Below are positions 50,836 through 58,399 of a stretch of 64,000 bases of DNA, piece after piece (the stretch's first letter is position 1; the number at the start of each line of letters is the position of its first letter). The position numbers were made by a program, and so were the translations under genes. The notes beneath the pieces are model-generated. The model was given only the letters and a program-made list of their open reading frames with translations, did not search any database and had not been told where the DNA came from. Source of the stretch: Rossellomorea arthrocnemi (GTDB lineage Bacteria; Bacillota; Bacilli; Bacillales; Bacillaceae_B); the NCBI RefSeq assembly GCF_904424705.1, contig NZ_CAJGBF010000005.1, positions 1 through 64,000 on the forward strand, written 5' to 3'.

Positions 50836-52125
50836 TTATTGATAGATAGTCGGTGTTTCAATAATCTTATTCTCATTCTTAAGAGCAATCTGATAGTACT
50901 TTGCGGCCATTTTATAGGCATTCACATTGAAGTAATGATCCCCAAGCGAGATGGAATGCTTTTTCGCTAACAAGAATTGTTGATGCTCTAATGAGAAATG
51001 TATAAGCTGTTGCATTTCCTTCTCATAGTTGTAATCATCCCTTCGCACTTTATATAATTCAGCTACTAACGCATGAATATCTACATACAAATAGCGCAAG
51101 TCCAATGTTTCAACAATTTCTACCGCTTCATTTAGATAGTTATTGACCAGATTCCATTCTTTCAGTTCGGAGTACACTTCTACTAAACCCCGCAAAGAAT
51201 AAATTCTTTCTTTGTCATTTCCTTTATGAATCTGCAGACTTTTCTTAAAATGAATAATCGCCTGGTCAAACTCTTTCATTCCTTGAAAGACTCTTCCATA
51301 ATTGTACTCGATCATTCCTACAAACGTATCATCATGGTCCATGTCCATCAATGATTCAGCTTTTGAAAGAGAGTCTTTCGCTTCTTCAAACATTTGATCC
51401 AAATGATATTGAACCCCTAACGTAATGAGAGTAGAAATGATATTCGTCGTTTTCCCCAATCGTTCGTATAATTTATAAGCCTTTAATGTATAGTGACGAC
51501 TTATGTCTTGCTTCTTAGCCAATCTCTGTTTCACTAAACTAAGATTATAATACAAATTGGCCCTTTGAATGCTCTCATCTTCTTCCATTAAACGGTCTGC
51601 TTCGGAGTAGTATTCATCAGCCTTGTGAAAGTTTTGTTTCTGATAGAAGTAGTTTCCACAAGCAATATAGTAAAACTCCGAGTCTTCCGGATAGTATTCA
51701 TGGACATGATCCGGTAAGAGTTTAAGAGAATTGGTATAAATACGATCCGCGTTTTTCTGAACATTTAACCGAACATAATAATGTAATAAAACTCCATGGA
51801 TTTGCAGGAGAACCGGTACCGGATGCATCTCCATGGAATGAATTTCTAAAAAGGCGATTTCTCTTTCAGACATATAATTTGTCATTTTATACTGTTCAAT
51901 CGTTTCCTGAATCGTCGCCTCAAAATTGGTAATATCGTTATCTGTTAAATATTCAATCGCTACATCCAGCTTTTTGGAGATTTTCTGTAAAAACGCTTTA
52001 GAAGGCTTGATTTTACCATTCTCTATTCTGCTTAGATACGTAATGGAACAGATCCCTTCTACTAATTCAGATTGGTTCATGCCTTTATGGATACGTAATT
52101 GCCTGATTCTTTCAGCTAAAAACAA
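50836..52125 (-). CDS. NprR/PlcR-like peptide-responsive regulator (HTH + TPR)
   Basis: 429 residues. N-terminal XRE helix-turn-helix (AERIRQLRIHKGMNQSELVEGICSITYLSRIENGKIKPSKAFLQKISKKLDV, residues 4-58) followed by about nine TPR-like helical pairs (for example EFYYIACGNYFYQKQNFHKADEYYSEADRLM, GMIEYNYGRVFQGMKEFDQAIIHFKKSLQIHKG). Length matches NprR rather than PlcR. RRNPP regulators bind a re-imported peptide in the TPR domain. The pro-peptide gene 122 bp downstream is the likely partner, and the RiPP operon directly behind is the likely target. It begins 41 bp after an RsgA paralogue, perhaps in the same transcript. Confidence 0.88.
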   Translation of the reverse strand: MFLAERIRQLRIHKGMNQSELVEGICSITYLSRIENGKIKPSKAFLQKISKKLDVAIEYLTDNDITNFEATIQETIEQYKMTNYMSEREIAFLEIHSMEMHPVPVLLQIHGVLLHYYVRLNVQKNADRIYTNSLKLLPDHVHEYYPEDSEFYYIACGNYFYQKQNFHKADEYYSEADRLMEEDESIQRANLYYNLSLVKQRLAKKQDISRHYTLKAYKLYERLGKTTNIISTLITLGVQYHLDQMFEEAKDSLSKAESLMDMDHDDTFVGMIEYNYGRVFQGMKEFDQAIIHFKKSLQIHKGNDKERIYSLRGLVEVYSELKEWNLVNNYLNEAVEIVETLDLRYLYVDIHALVAELYKVRRDDYNYEKEMQQLIHFSLEHQQFLLAKKHSISLGDHYFNVNAYKMAAKYYQIALKNENKIIETPTIYQ

Positions 52126-52166
52126 TGTTTCACCCTTTTCTTTCCCTTTTTAATTGAACGATCCTG

Positions 52167-53228
52167 CTACCTTCTATTAGATCTAGTTCGATCACCAGAC
52201 ACCTTCTTCCATTTTTCCTTTTCAAGTAGCTGTGATCGTTTATTCGTCTGTCTATCTAAAAAGGCTAATTCTTTCTGGAACTTCTTATAATTATCATACC
52301 GTTTTTGATCCAGCAGTCCTTCTTCGATTGCCCGTTTCACACGACAAGATGGCTCATATTCATGCTGACAATCATTGAACTTGCAGTCTTTAGCCAATAC
52401 CTCTATATCTGAGAAGCTTTTCATCATACTATTGTCTACATTCCAAAGTTGCAACTCTCTCATACCTGGCGTATCAATCAGGATTCCACCATCAGGAAGA
52501 ATAATCAATTCTCTGTGTGTGGTCGTATGCTTCCCTCTATCATCCCTGTCCCTTACTTCCTTCACCTGCTGTTTATCCGCTCCAAATAAATAGTTACATA
52601 TCGTCGATTTCCCTACACCAGAAGAACCAAGAAGTGCAACTGTCTTACCTTCCAGACAATATCCCTTCAGGGGTTCCAGACCCACACCTTCCGTTGCACT
52701 TATCGCATGGATCGGAACTCCTGGCGCAACATCTTCAATGTCCTTGACCCGCGATTCAATATCATCGCATAAATCAGTTTTACTCAAGACAATGACTGGA
52801 TTAGCTCCGCTTTCCCATGCTGTAATCAAGTACCTTTCAATGCGCCTGATATTGAAGTCATTGTTTAAAGACATCACCAGAAACACTGTATTAATATTCG
52901 TAGCGACAATTTGCTCCTCAGTCGACTCCCCGGAAGCTCTCCGGGAAAATTTACTAAACCGTGGAAGAATACCATGTATTGTAGCTTTCCCCTCTTCTCT
53001 TAATATAGAAATGGCCACCCAATCTCCTACTGCAGGGAATTCGCTTCTCTCCTCCGCAATGTGTCTGAACTTACCCGACACCTCTGCAAACATCTCGCCC
53101 GCTTCGGTCATGACCCGGTAACTATTTTTATGCTCGAGAACGATTCTCCCTACTTCATACCCGTATTCTTTATATTCACTAAACTTCTCTGCTAAAGATA
53201 AATTCCAGCCCAACTGAGATAACTCCAT
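52167..53228 (-). CDS. rsgA: RsgA-like circularly permuted GTPase, probable second copy
   Basis: 353 residues, ATG at 53228 with AGGAGGAGAAT upstream. RsgA GTPases act in late assembly of the 30S ribosomal subunit. The permuted GTPase order is visible: G4 (VIVLSKTDL), then G1 (LLGSSGVGKSTICNYL), then G3 (ILIDTPGMRELQLW), and the zinc site CKFNDCQHEYEPSCRV at about residues 280-295. An OB-fold precedes it (AVGDWVAISI). It is longer than the usual about 295 residues, with an extended N-terminus and a basic C-terminal tail. Bacilli often carry such an additional paralogue besides the main RsgA near the ylo genes. Confidence 0.88.
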   Translation of the reverse strand: MELSQLGWNLSLAEKFSEYKEYGYEVGRIVLEHKNSYRVMTEAGEMFAEVSGKFRHIAEERSEFPAVGDWVAISILREEGKATIHGILPRFSKFSRRASGESTEEQIVATNINTVFLVMSLNNDFNIRRIERYLITAWESGANPVIVLSKTDLCDDIESRVKDIEDVAPGVPIHAISATEGVGLEPLKGYCLEGKTVALLGSSGVGKSTICNYLFGADKQQVKEVRDRDDRGKHTTTHRELIILPDGGILIDTPGMRELQLWNVDNSMMKSFSDIEVLAKDCKFNDCQHEYEPSCRVKRAIEEGLLDQKRYDNYKKFQKELAFLDRQTNKRSQLLEKEKWKKVSGDRTRSNRR

Positions 53229-53409
53229 CCATTCTCCTCCTATGTATATCCAAACCTGCTAAAAATCAGATAGTAAAGAATATTCTAAAATAATACTAAA
53301 CCATATTTTTCAATTAGACAATATCATCTACCCAGGTTTATTGAACCATCCTGAATGGACTATTTGTTCTTCCATTGGCTTATACATCAGCTATTACTAT
53401 TCATTAATG

Positions 53410-53429
53410 AGGAAACAAGAGAACTGTCC
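53410..53429. repeat. Degenerate REP arm
   Basis: GGAAACAAGAGAACTGTCCC, three changes from the common right arm. It is the only feature I see in the 53229-53562 gap. Confidence 0.45.
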
Positions 53430-53562
53430 CGTTGATCACTGAGAAAATATGCCCAAAAGAATATTTTAATCTATTAATGACGAAAACTTTTTTACTATAT
53501 TATGGATTTTGGATTCGGACAGGGTCTTTAGATCGAGTATTTTGAATACGCAGAAGGTAAGG

Positions 53563-53793
53563 ATGAAAAAAGGGGTGAAAGTATTACTAAGTATTATCTT
53601 GTTCGCTGGAATATTCAGTGGGTTTGCCGGAAAAAAAGCGAGTGCCGGAGATAGTAATAAAGACGTGAAGTACTCTCTGTACAAGCCCCCTCTTCCACCT
53701 CAGGAGCCCCCTTTTTTTTACGATTGTATTCATGTTGTGCATCGTTTCGTCCATCACCTAACTCACTTCTTCAAAATTTATATCTTCCATTGA
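53563..53793 (+). CDS. Small secreted peptide, unknown; may be a decayed or chance gene
   Basis: 76 residues from the ATG at 53563 (AGAAGGTAAGG upstream). A convincing Sec signal (KKGVKVLLSIILFAGIFSGFAGKKASAG) precedes a Pro-rich stretch (YKPPLPPQEPP) and a His/Phe-rich tail (HVVHRFVHHLTHFFKIYIFH). The DNA coding the Pro-rich part (53665-53710) matches 40 of 46 bases at 54857-54902, which lies antisense within the DnaD-type gene. The exported peptide may therefore have been lengthened by DNA copied from there, or the frame may be a ruin. Function unknown. Confidence 0.42.
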   Translation: MKKGVKVLLSIILFAGIFSGFAGKKASAGDSNKDVKYSLYKPPLPPQEPPFFYDCIHVVHRFVHHLTHFFKIYIFH

Positions 53794-53833
53794 CTTCTTC
53801 ATACAATTGGAAAATCCTCCTTTATAGTAGAGT

Positions 53834-53903
53834 GGGGACGGTTCTTCTGAATCTCCGCAAAGCTCTCTTAGTAAGAGCGAACGGAAGCAAGAGAATCGTC
53901 CCC
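53834..53903. repeat. REP element, two-armed copy
   Basis: Left arm GGGGACGGTTCTTCTG at 834-849 and right arm GGAAGCAAGAGAATCGTCCC at 883-902 with one change; in between CTCTCTTAGTAAGAG adds a small hairpin. Confidence 0.78.
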
Positions 53904-53989
53904 ATCTTCAAACTTGAATACACTAAACAACCGTTTATCTCTTCATACCCCTCCATTTCGACATTTCTTTCTTCCAACCAAACGTTTTT

Positions 53990-54301
53990 CTAACTCCCCG
54001 GCGGCCCTTCCCCATCCTTATACGTCACCACAACCCCATCCTCAATATTTCGTATCAACCCATACCCCTCCAACCTTACGAGACAATCCCTAATCCACTC
54101 CCTCGAATACCAATCCAACTTCTTCCCATTGTAATACCAAAGCGACTCACTCATGTCATGTAACATCCTACTATTATCGTGAATATACGTACCATCCTGT
54201 CCTGCACGAAGCAGAATCCACACATACACCCGTAAGTCCGCCGGGTTTCGATACACCTCATGATCCACCATTTCTTCCTTTATCCATACTGTTTGATCCA
54301 T
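53990..54301 (-). CDS. Small winged-helix-like protein next to a DnaD-type gene
   Basis: 103 residues from the ATG at 54301, eight bases after AGGAGG. The sequence DQTVWIKEEMVDHEVYRNPADLRVYVWILLRAGQDG and SREWIRDCLVRLEGYGLIRNI looks like a winged helix as found in DnaD N-terminal or phage replisome organiser domains. It lies 84 bp after the DnaD-type gene on the same strand. The pair resembles plasmid or prophage replication genes, but no integrase or origin was seen. Function unknown. Confidence 0.55.
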   Translation of the reverse strand: MDQTVWIKEEMVDHEVYRNPADLRVYVWILLRAGQDGTYIHDNSRMLHDMSESLWYYNGKKLDWYSREWIRDCLVRLEGYGLIRNIEDGVVVTYKDGEGPPGS

Positions 54302-54385
54302 GTTCATCTCCTCCTTCACCCTTTATATACAGATTTTTGGTTCAGGAGGACACCATCGAACAAACTTTTTTCATTTAGTTTCATT

Positions 54386-55417
54386 TCACATGACAGCCCC
54401 ACGCTCACGATACGCTTTCAGCTCTTCCATCAGCTTGGCTTTCTCCGCTTCAAACTCCTTGTCGGTAATATCAAGAAAGTCTTGTGATTCACTGGTGAAC
54501 CAATCCGGCAGCATTTCCGTCCGAACCGGCTTCCTTGTTCCGCTGCACACGTTTCGCTTAGAGTGCTTCTCAAACATTCTCTGGGACTCTTTCGTCCTCG
54601 CATCCTTCACATCCCGAACCTTTAACTGCTCCCAATTCACAAGGATTGCGTCTACGTAGCTCCAATAATACTTCCCCTGTTCAACCGCCCTCTTCATCGC
54701 TTCCACCACAAGACTTTCGGAAAGACTGTCACACCAGCTTTTGATTTTCTCCTGGATATACGTCCCCACCCGGCCGAATCCATTGTCTCTGAAAAAGGTC
54801 ACCGGACACTCGGCCGCGCTTTGTTCTTGTTCTTCATGATTTTCTGAAGAACTCTTTGAAGTACTCTCTGTATACGTCCCAGCTTCCACCTCAGGAGCCC
54901 CTTCCTCTTGATGTGTCAGACCCTCCTTTGAAGGGGATGACGTGGTACGTTCCGGCGTATCAGGTGGGCAAATGGAAACAAGCTCTGTCACGTTACACCG
55001 TTCCTCCATCATCCGTTTCACATTCCCAGCGACCGGCTGCACATACATCACATTGTTTAAAATCATGCTCGAAGACGAGATTGTTCTGAACTCCCGAATC
55101 AGCAAATGATGCTCCACCAGAAAATCAATGGCATCTTTCACCTGACGCTTCGTAAACCCATATGTATCCGCAAAGGCCTGATAACTCTTCTGCAGCATGT
55201 CCCCCTTGAATTTCGTCCTGGCCCCGACGACCATTCCGCTGTCATCCCTGATCATCGTCGGCCTGTACCAATAGACGATATCAGCGAGTAACGTAATCGC
55301 CACAAAATGGGCTTTCCCGCTTGAAAAGGTAATGTTCTTGTACCATAGATGAGGAACGATATTCCCCACGATTTCCATTTCCCCGATTTGATCCACTACT
55401 TGACATCCTGATTTCAT
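54386..55417 (-). CDS. DnaD-domain replication-type protein
   Basis: 343 residues from the ATG at 55417 (AGGGTGGAAGAAAAG upstream); 33 extra upstream codons in frame are unlikely. An N-terminal winged-helix part (FVAITLLADIVYWYRPTMI, FADTYGFTKRQVKDAIDFLVEHHLLIREF) is followed by a Ser/Glu-rich linker (about 175-225) and a DnaB_2/DnaD-like helical domain with FFRDNGFGRVGTYIQEKIKSW and YYWSYVDAILVNWEQL, then an acidic tail. Such proteins load helicases in phages and plasmids. Here it may be a domesticated prophage or plasmid gene, since other phage genes are missing. Confidence 0.75.
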   Translation of the reverse strand: MKSGCQVVDQIGEMEIVGNIVPHLWYKNITFSSGKAHFVAITLLADIVYWYRPTMIRDDSGMVVGARTKFKGDMLQKSYQAFADTYGFTKRQVKDAIDFLVEHHLLIREFRTISSSSMILNNVMYVQPVAGNVKRMMEERCNVTELVSICPPDTPERTTSSPSKEGLTHQEEGAPEVEAGTYTESTSKSSSENHEEQEQSAAECPVTFFRDNGFGRVGTYIQEKIKSWCDSLSESLVVEAMKRAVEQGKYYWSYVDAILVNWEQLKVRDVKDARTKESQRMFEKHSKRNVCSGTRKPVRTEMLPDWFTSESQDFLDITDKEFEAEKAKLMEELKAYRERGAVM

Positions 55418-55449
55418 CTTTTCTTCCACCCTTCTGATCTTTTCATGGT

Positions 55450-55848
55450 TTATATAGGGAGTAGAAGTGAAATAGGACACCCTGAAGAGGAAATTATTTT
55501 TTGAAAAAGAAAACAAAAAAAGCCAGGGCTATTTACCCTCGCTTTGTCTTCAAGCTCTTTCCAATAAATTTGTATTTTTCGTACTTCAATGATTTTTTTG
55601 CTTTCAATTAGATCGATTCCTTCTCTGTGTAACTGATCGGGATCCAGATCCAGCTCTCCTGGCCAAGTGATGGTTCTCAATTCATCATCCACATACACTT
55701 TACTGAAAAATTCAGGGTCTTTCAGTTTTTTAAGAATACCTTCCATATGAGGTTTGATGTCTACGAACTTTTTGGATCCATTGGTGAAATCAATGAGAAG
55801 CCATCCGTCCATCTCAGGAATTGTAGCTACATTATCTATGTGAATCAT
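55450..55848 (-). CDS. DUF2442 protein
   Basis: 132 residues from the ATG at 55848 (AGGAGGTGTTTTG upstream). Residues 1-85 match DUF2442 proteins: VATIPEMDGWLLIDFTNGSKKFVDIKPHMEGILKKLKDPEFFSKVYVDDELRTITWPGELDLDPDQL. The last about 25 residues (NSPGFFCFLFQKIISSSG...) are hydrophobic and unlike the family, suggesting that the original stop codon was lost. It follows a DUF4160 gene; these two families are often adjacent and have been suspected to form toxin-antitoxin-like pairs. Confidence 0.75.
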   Translation of the reverse strand: MIHIDNVATIPEMDGWLLIDFTNGSKKFVDIKPHMEGILKKLKDPEFFSKVYVDDELRTITWPGELDLDPDQLHREGIDLIESKKIIEVRKIQIYWKELEDKARVNSPGFFCFLFQKIISSSGCPISLLLPI

Positions 55849-55910
55849 CAAAACACCTCCTGGTTTAGGGGTGGTATTCTGCAAGGTGCCTCATTACGCC
55901 TGCAGTCATT

Positions 55911-56138
55911 CTACGCCTTCATCATATCACCTTTATAAAGCTCAAGCCATTTCATGACCATCTTCTCTTTGCTTGCGGGTAAAGCATCGTCTCCCTTTAC
56001 ATATTCGCCTGTCATTATTTCTATTCTTGTCATAAATCCAGAATCATTTACACGAAAGTGAGGAGGATCATGATCGTTGTAATACAAATGTATGGTAATC
56101 CCCAAAATTTGCTGATCATCGGCATATGATTCTTCCAC
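55911..56138 (-). CDS. DUF4160 protein
   Basis: 75 residues from a GTG at 56138; the ribosome binding site (AAAGAAAGAAG) is weak. ITIHLYYNDHDPPHFRVNDSG is the DUF4160 signature, with the conserved HDPPHF-type histidines, then EIMTGEYVKGDDALPASKEKMVMKWLELYKGDM. It is transcribed before the DUF2442 gene with a 62-bp gap. Family function is not established; the pair may be a toxin-antitoxin-like or regulatory module. Confidence 0.75.
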   Translation of the reverse strand: MEESYADDQQILGITIHLYYNDHDPPHFRVNDSGFMTRIEIMTGEYVKGDDALPASKEKMVMKWLELYKGDMMKA

Positions 56139-56155
56139 CTTCTTTCTTTATGTCA

Positions 56156-56317
56156 TCAAGTTAAAGGTTCACCAATCACTCGGGCACCATGATGTTTCTC
56201 ACTTGGCGGTCTCCTATGCAGTTTGACCGCTTCCCACATATGTTGTTCCGTTACCTTTACTGAATCGTCCAAATCAGCGATCGTTCTCGCAAGTCGAATA
56301 ACCTTCACCTGCATCAT
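56156..56317 (-). pseudogene. C-terminal fragment of a ComM/YifB-like Mg-chelatase gene
   Basis: The minus strand reads QVKVIRLARTIADLDDSVK then VTEQHMWEAVKLHRRP, a good match to the last helices of YifB/ComM AAA+ proteins (xxKVxRLARTIADLxxSxxxTxxHxWEAxxxR). Nothing upstream continues the gene; a small plus-strand gene starts 32 bp away. Together with the fragment at 41895-42060 it shows that a ComM-like gene once existed here or nearby. The order of the two pieces on the strand is reversed relative to an intact gene, so a simple insertion cannot explain them. Confidence 0.6.
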
Positions 56318-56348
56318 GAAGAAAGATGACTGAATCGAGGTGAAACCT

Positions 56349-56495
56349 ATGACTGTCTTTATCACTGTCGCTCTTATTCTCGCCGTGATCTTTTCATTCG
56401 CTGCCTGGTTCAATACCCAGGTTCTCATCAGGGAAATGACCGATATGAAAGAGCATTTAGATATGAAGGAAGAGAAAAAACGTCCCTTGATCTGA
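56349..56495 (+). CDS. Small membrane protein, 48 residues
   Basis: ATG at 56349, seven bases after GAGGTGAAA. One N-terminal membrane helix (TVFITVALILAVIFSFAAW) is followed by a charged cytoplasmic tail with a helical repeat of Met/Lys/Glu (MTDMKEHLDMKEEKKRPLI). Not recognised as a known family. It precedes the LCP gene by about 100 bp and may have its own promoter. Short length and lack of homologues in memory keep confidence moderate. Confidence 0.5.
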   Translation: MTVFITVALILAVIFSFAAWFNTQVLIREMTDMKEHLDMKEEKKRPLI

Positions 56496-56598
56496 TTAGG
56501 TAAATGGATCGATTTCCAGTGATATTTCACTAGGCTTTTCCCTCATAATCTGATATGGTAATGATTAGGTTGCAAAAAAAAGGTGAGGGAACGAATAG

Positions 56599-57534
56599 AT
56601 GAGAGCAGAGAAACATAAACGAGGTAAAAAACGCATATGGTTAAGGGTCGTCGGGATTGCCTTTCTCCTGATGCTTCTTGGTGGTGGGGCTTACGCCTAC
56701 AGCATTTACCATAGCTTAAACTCAGCAGTGGAAACGATGCATACGCCGATCGACCGGGATATGTCATCGAAACGGACGAAGGAAGTAACATTCACAGATA
56801 AAGAACCATTCTCCGTCCTGTTACTGGGCGTCGATGAACGGGAAAACGATAAAGGCCGATCTGATTCCATGATCGTACTGACCGTGAATCCGCATAAGAA
56901 ATCCGTGAAGATGATTTCCATCCCGCGTGACACTCTGACGGACATCGTCGGGCATGGTACAAGGGATAAGATCAACCACGCTTACGCATTTGGCGGGGTC
57001 GAAATGTCTATGGATACCGTTGAAGGTCTACTGGATATTCCGATTGATTACTACGTACAGATCAACATGGAAGGCTTCGAAGATATCGTCAACGCAGTCG
57101 GCGGTGTAACAGTGAATAATGACCTGAACTTCAGTTACGGCGGTTACTCCTTTAAAGAAGGCGAGCTTAAGCTGAGCGGGAAGGAAGCACTTGCCTTCTC
57201 CCGTATGAGATATGAAGATCCACGTGGGGACTTCGGCCGTCAGCTTAGACAACGTGAAGTCATCCAGGCCGTCATCAACGAAGGTGCCAGCGTCTCAAGC
57301 CTATGGAATTTCGATAATATCTTCGATGCGTTAGGAAACAACGTAAAGACGAACCTGAAATTCGAGGAAATGGTCGATATTCAGAAGCATTATAAATCCG
57401 CTTCTAAGGATATTCAACAGATCCAGATCAAGACAGGCTCAGGTACGAAGATCGATGGTATCTATTATTATGTGATTCCTGATGAGGAATTGAGTGAGAT
57501 TCAAGGTACTCTCCGGGATCATCTGGAATTATAA
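56599..57534 (+). CDS. LytR-CpsA-Psr (LCP) family phosphotransferase
   Basis: 311 residues, ATG at 56599 after AAGGTGAGGGAACG. A basic tail and membrane anchor (LRVVGIAFLLMLLGGGAYAYSI, about residues 14-36) precede the extracellular LCP domain: FSVLLLGVDERENDKGRSDSMIVLTVNP, VKMISIPRDTLTDIVGHGTRDKINHAYAFGG, NAVGGVTVNNDLNF, ALAFSRMRYEDPRGDFGRQLRQREVIQA. The conserved Arg and Asp residues that bind the polyprenyl pyrophosphate are present. LCP enzymes attach wall teichoic acid or other glycans made on undecaprenyl phosphate to peptidoglycan, so it works downstream of TagO-type enzymes such as that at 1754-2719. Confidence 0.93.
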   Translation: MRAEKHKRGKKRIWLRVVGIAFLLMLLGGGAYAYSIYHSLNSAVETMHTPIDRDMSSKRTKEVTFTDKEPFSVLLLGVDERENDKGRSDSMIVLTVNPHKKSVKMISIPRDTLTDIVGHGTRDKINHAYAFGGVEMSMDTVEGLLDIPIDYYVQINMEGFEDIVNAVGGVTVNNDLNFSYGGYSFKEGELKLSGKEALAFSRMRYEDPRGDFGRQLRQREVIQAVINEGASVSSLWNFDNIFDALGNNVKTNLKFEEMVDIQKHYKSASKDIQQIQIKTGSGTKIDGIYYYVIPDEELSEIQGTLRDHLEL

Positions 57535-57539
57535 ACAAT

Positions 57540-57575
57540 AAAGGCTCAGGATGCGATGGCGTCCTGAGCCTTTTC
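57540..57575. terminator. Bidirectional terminator after the LCP gene
   Basis: AAAGGCTCAGGA (540-551) pairs with TCCTGAGCCTTT (562-573), followed by TCTTT. It serves the LCP gene and the convergent gene ending at 57577. Confidence 0.9.
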
Positions 57576-57576
57576 T

Positions 57577-58122
57577 TTATCTCTTCTCTGTCTTTTGTTT
57601 ATCGATATAAGCTTCCTCTGCCTTAGGGGATAACAATCCGGATGCTTTGCCGACGGTTCCGTCCTGCAATCGCCAGATCTTATTATGATCACTCACGGCC
57701 TTCGAAAAATCCCCGTCCTTCCAGCTCGTCAGGATCCCCTTATAGGTTTCTTCATGCTCATATTTATTAATCTCTAACTGACTTAACAGAAAGTCAATTC
57801 TCTCATCCGTTATTTTGAAATAAGACCATTTTTCCTTCGCCTGTACCTTTTGATGGCTCATGGCATGGATATATTGCTGCATCAGGACTTCACTTAACGG
57901 TGTTTTCACTTTTTCGCCGAAGGGATTACCGCCTTCCGATGCCACATTGTCATCCTTCACCCCGCTGGCTGCTGTCTGCTCGGCGCCACCATCCATTGAT
58001 CCCTGCACTGCCCCATTATTTCCCGGCAGATTCCTGTCCAAACTGCCTACTGCTATATAAACACCTAATGCTGTCAGCAACAGAACACTCCCGATGATGA
58101 TACCGACTGCCTTCCTGCTCAT
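57577..58122 (-). CDS. Membrane-anchored protein, DUF6241-like
   Basis: 181 residues. One N-terminal anchor (AVGIIIGSVLLLTALGVYIAV, about 5-25), a low-complexity linker, then an exported domain with NPFGEKVKTPLSEVLMQQYIHAMSHQKVQAKEKWSYFKITDERIDFLLSQL and GDFSKAVSDHNKIWRLQDGTVGKASGLLS. I associate this pattern with DUF6241, a family of unknown function in Bacillaceae. It is convergent with the LCP gene and shares its terminator, but no functional link is evident. Confidence 0.65.
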   Translation of the reverse strand: MSRKAVGIIIGSVLLLTALGVYIAVGSLDRNLPGNNGAVQGSMDGGAEQTAASGVKDDNVASEGGNPFGEKVKTPLSEVLMQQYIHAMSHQKVQAKEKWSYFKITDERIDFLLSQLEINKYEHEETYKGILTSWKDGDFSKAVSDHNKIWRLQDGTVGKASGLLSPKAEEAYIDKQKTEKR

Positions 58123-58399
58123 GTTCCACTCTCCCCTTTTACAGCTTTTTATGTATGTAGTAGTTTTCTAGATATTGGGTGGAATGTCCTCCTATTATTT
58201 AATAATAGTATCTCATTTACCATATAGGAAGGATATTCGCATGAGTGGAATATAGAATTGGGGATGTTTCAGAGTGGTTTTTTAATGGATACATTCATCA
58301 GCAGGGGCTGCTGTGACGCGTTGGACTTTTGTTGTTCCTATTCCCCAGCACCCCTGTCTTCATCTGTACCCTACTTTATCATTCTCTAATCATGGAATA

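Noticed and set aside
53509..53562. Longer start for the small secreted peptide at 53509
   Set aside because: The extra residues precede a perfect signal peptide start and have no ribosome binding site.
54300..54659. 119-codon plus-strand frame
   Set aside because: Antisense shadow of the DnaD-type gene.
53990..55417. An intact prophage
   Set aside because: Only two replication-type genes are present; no integrase, terminase, capsid, holin or att-like direct repeats were found.
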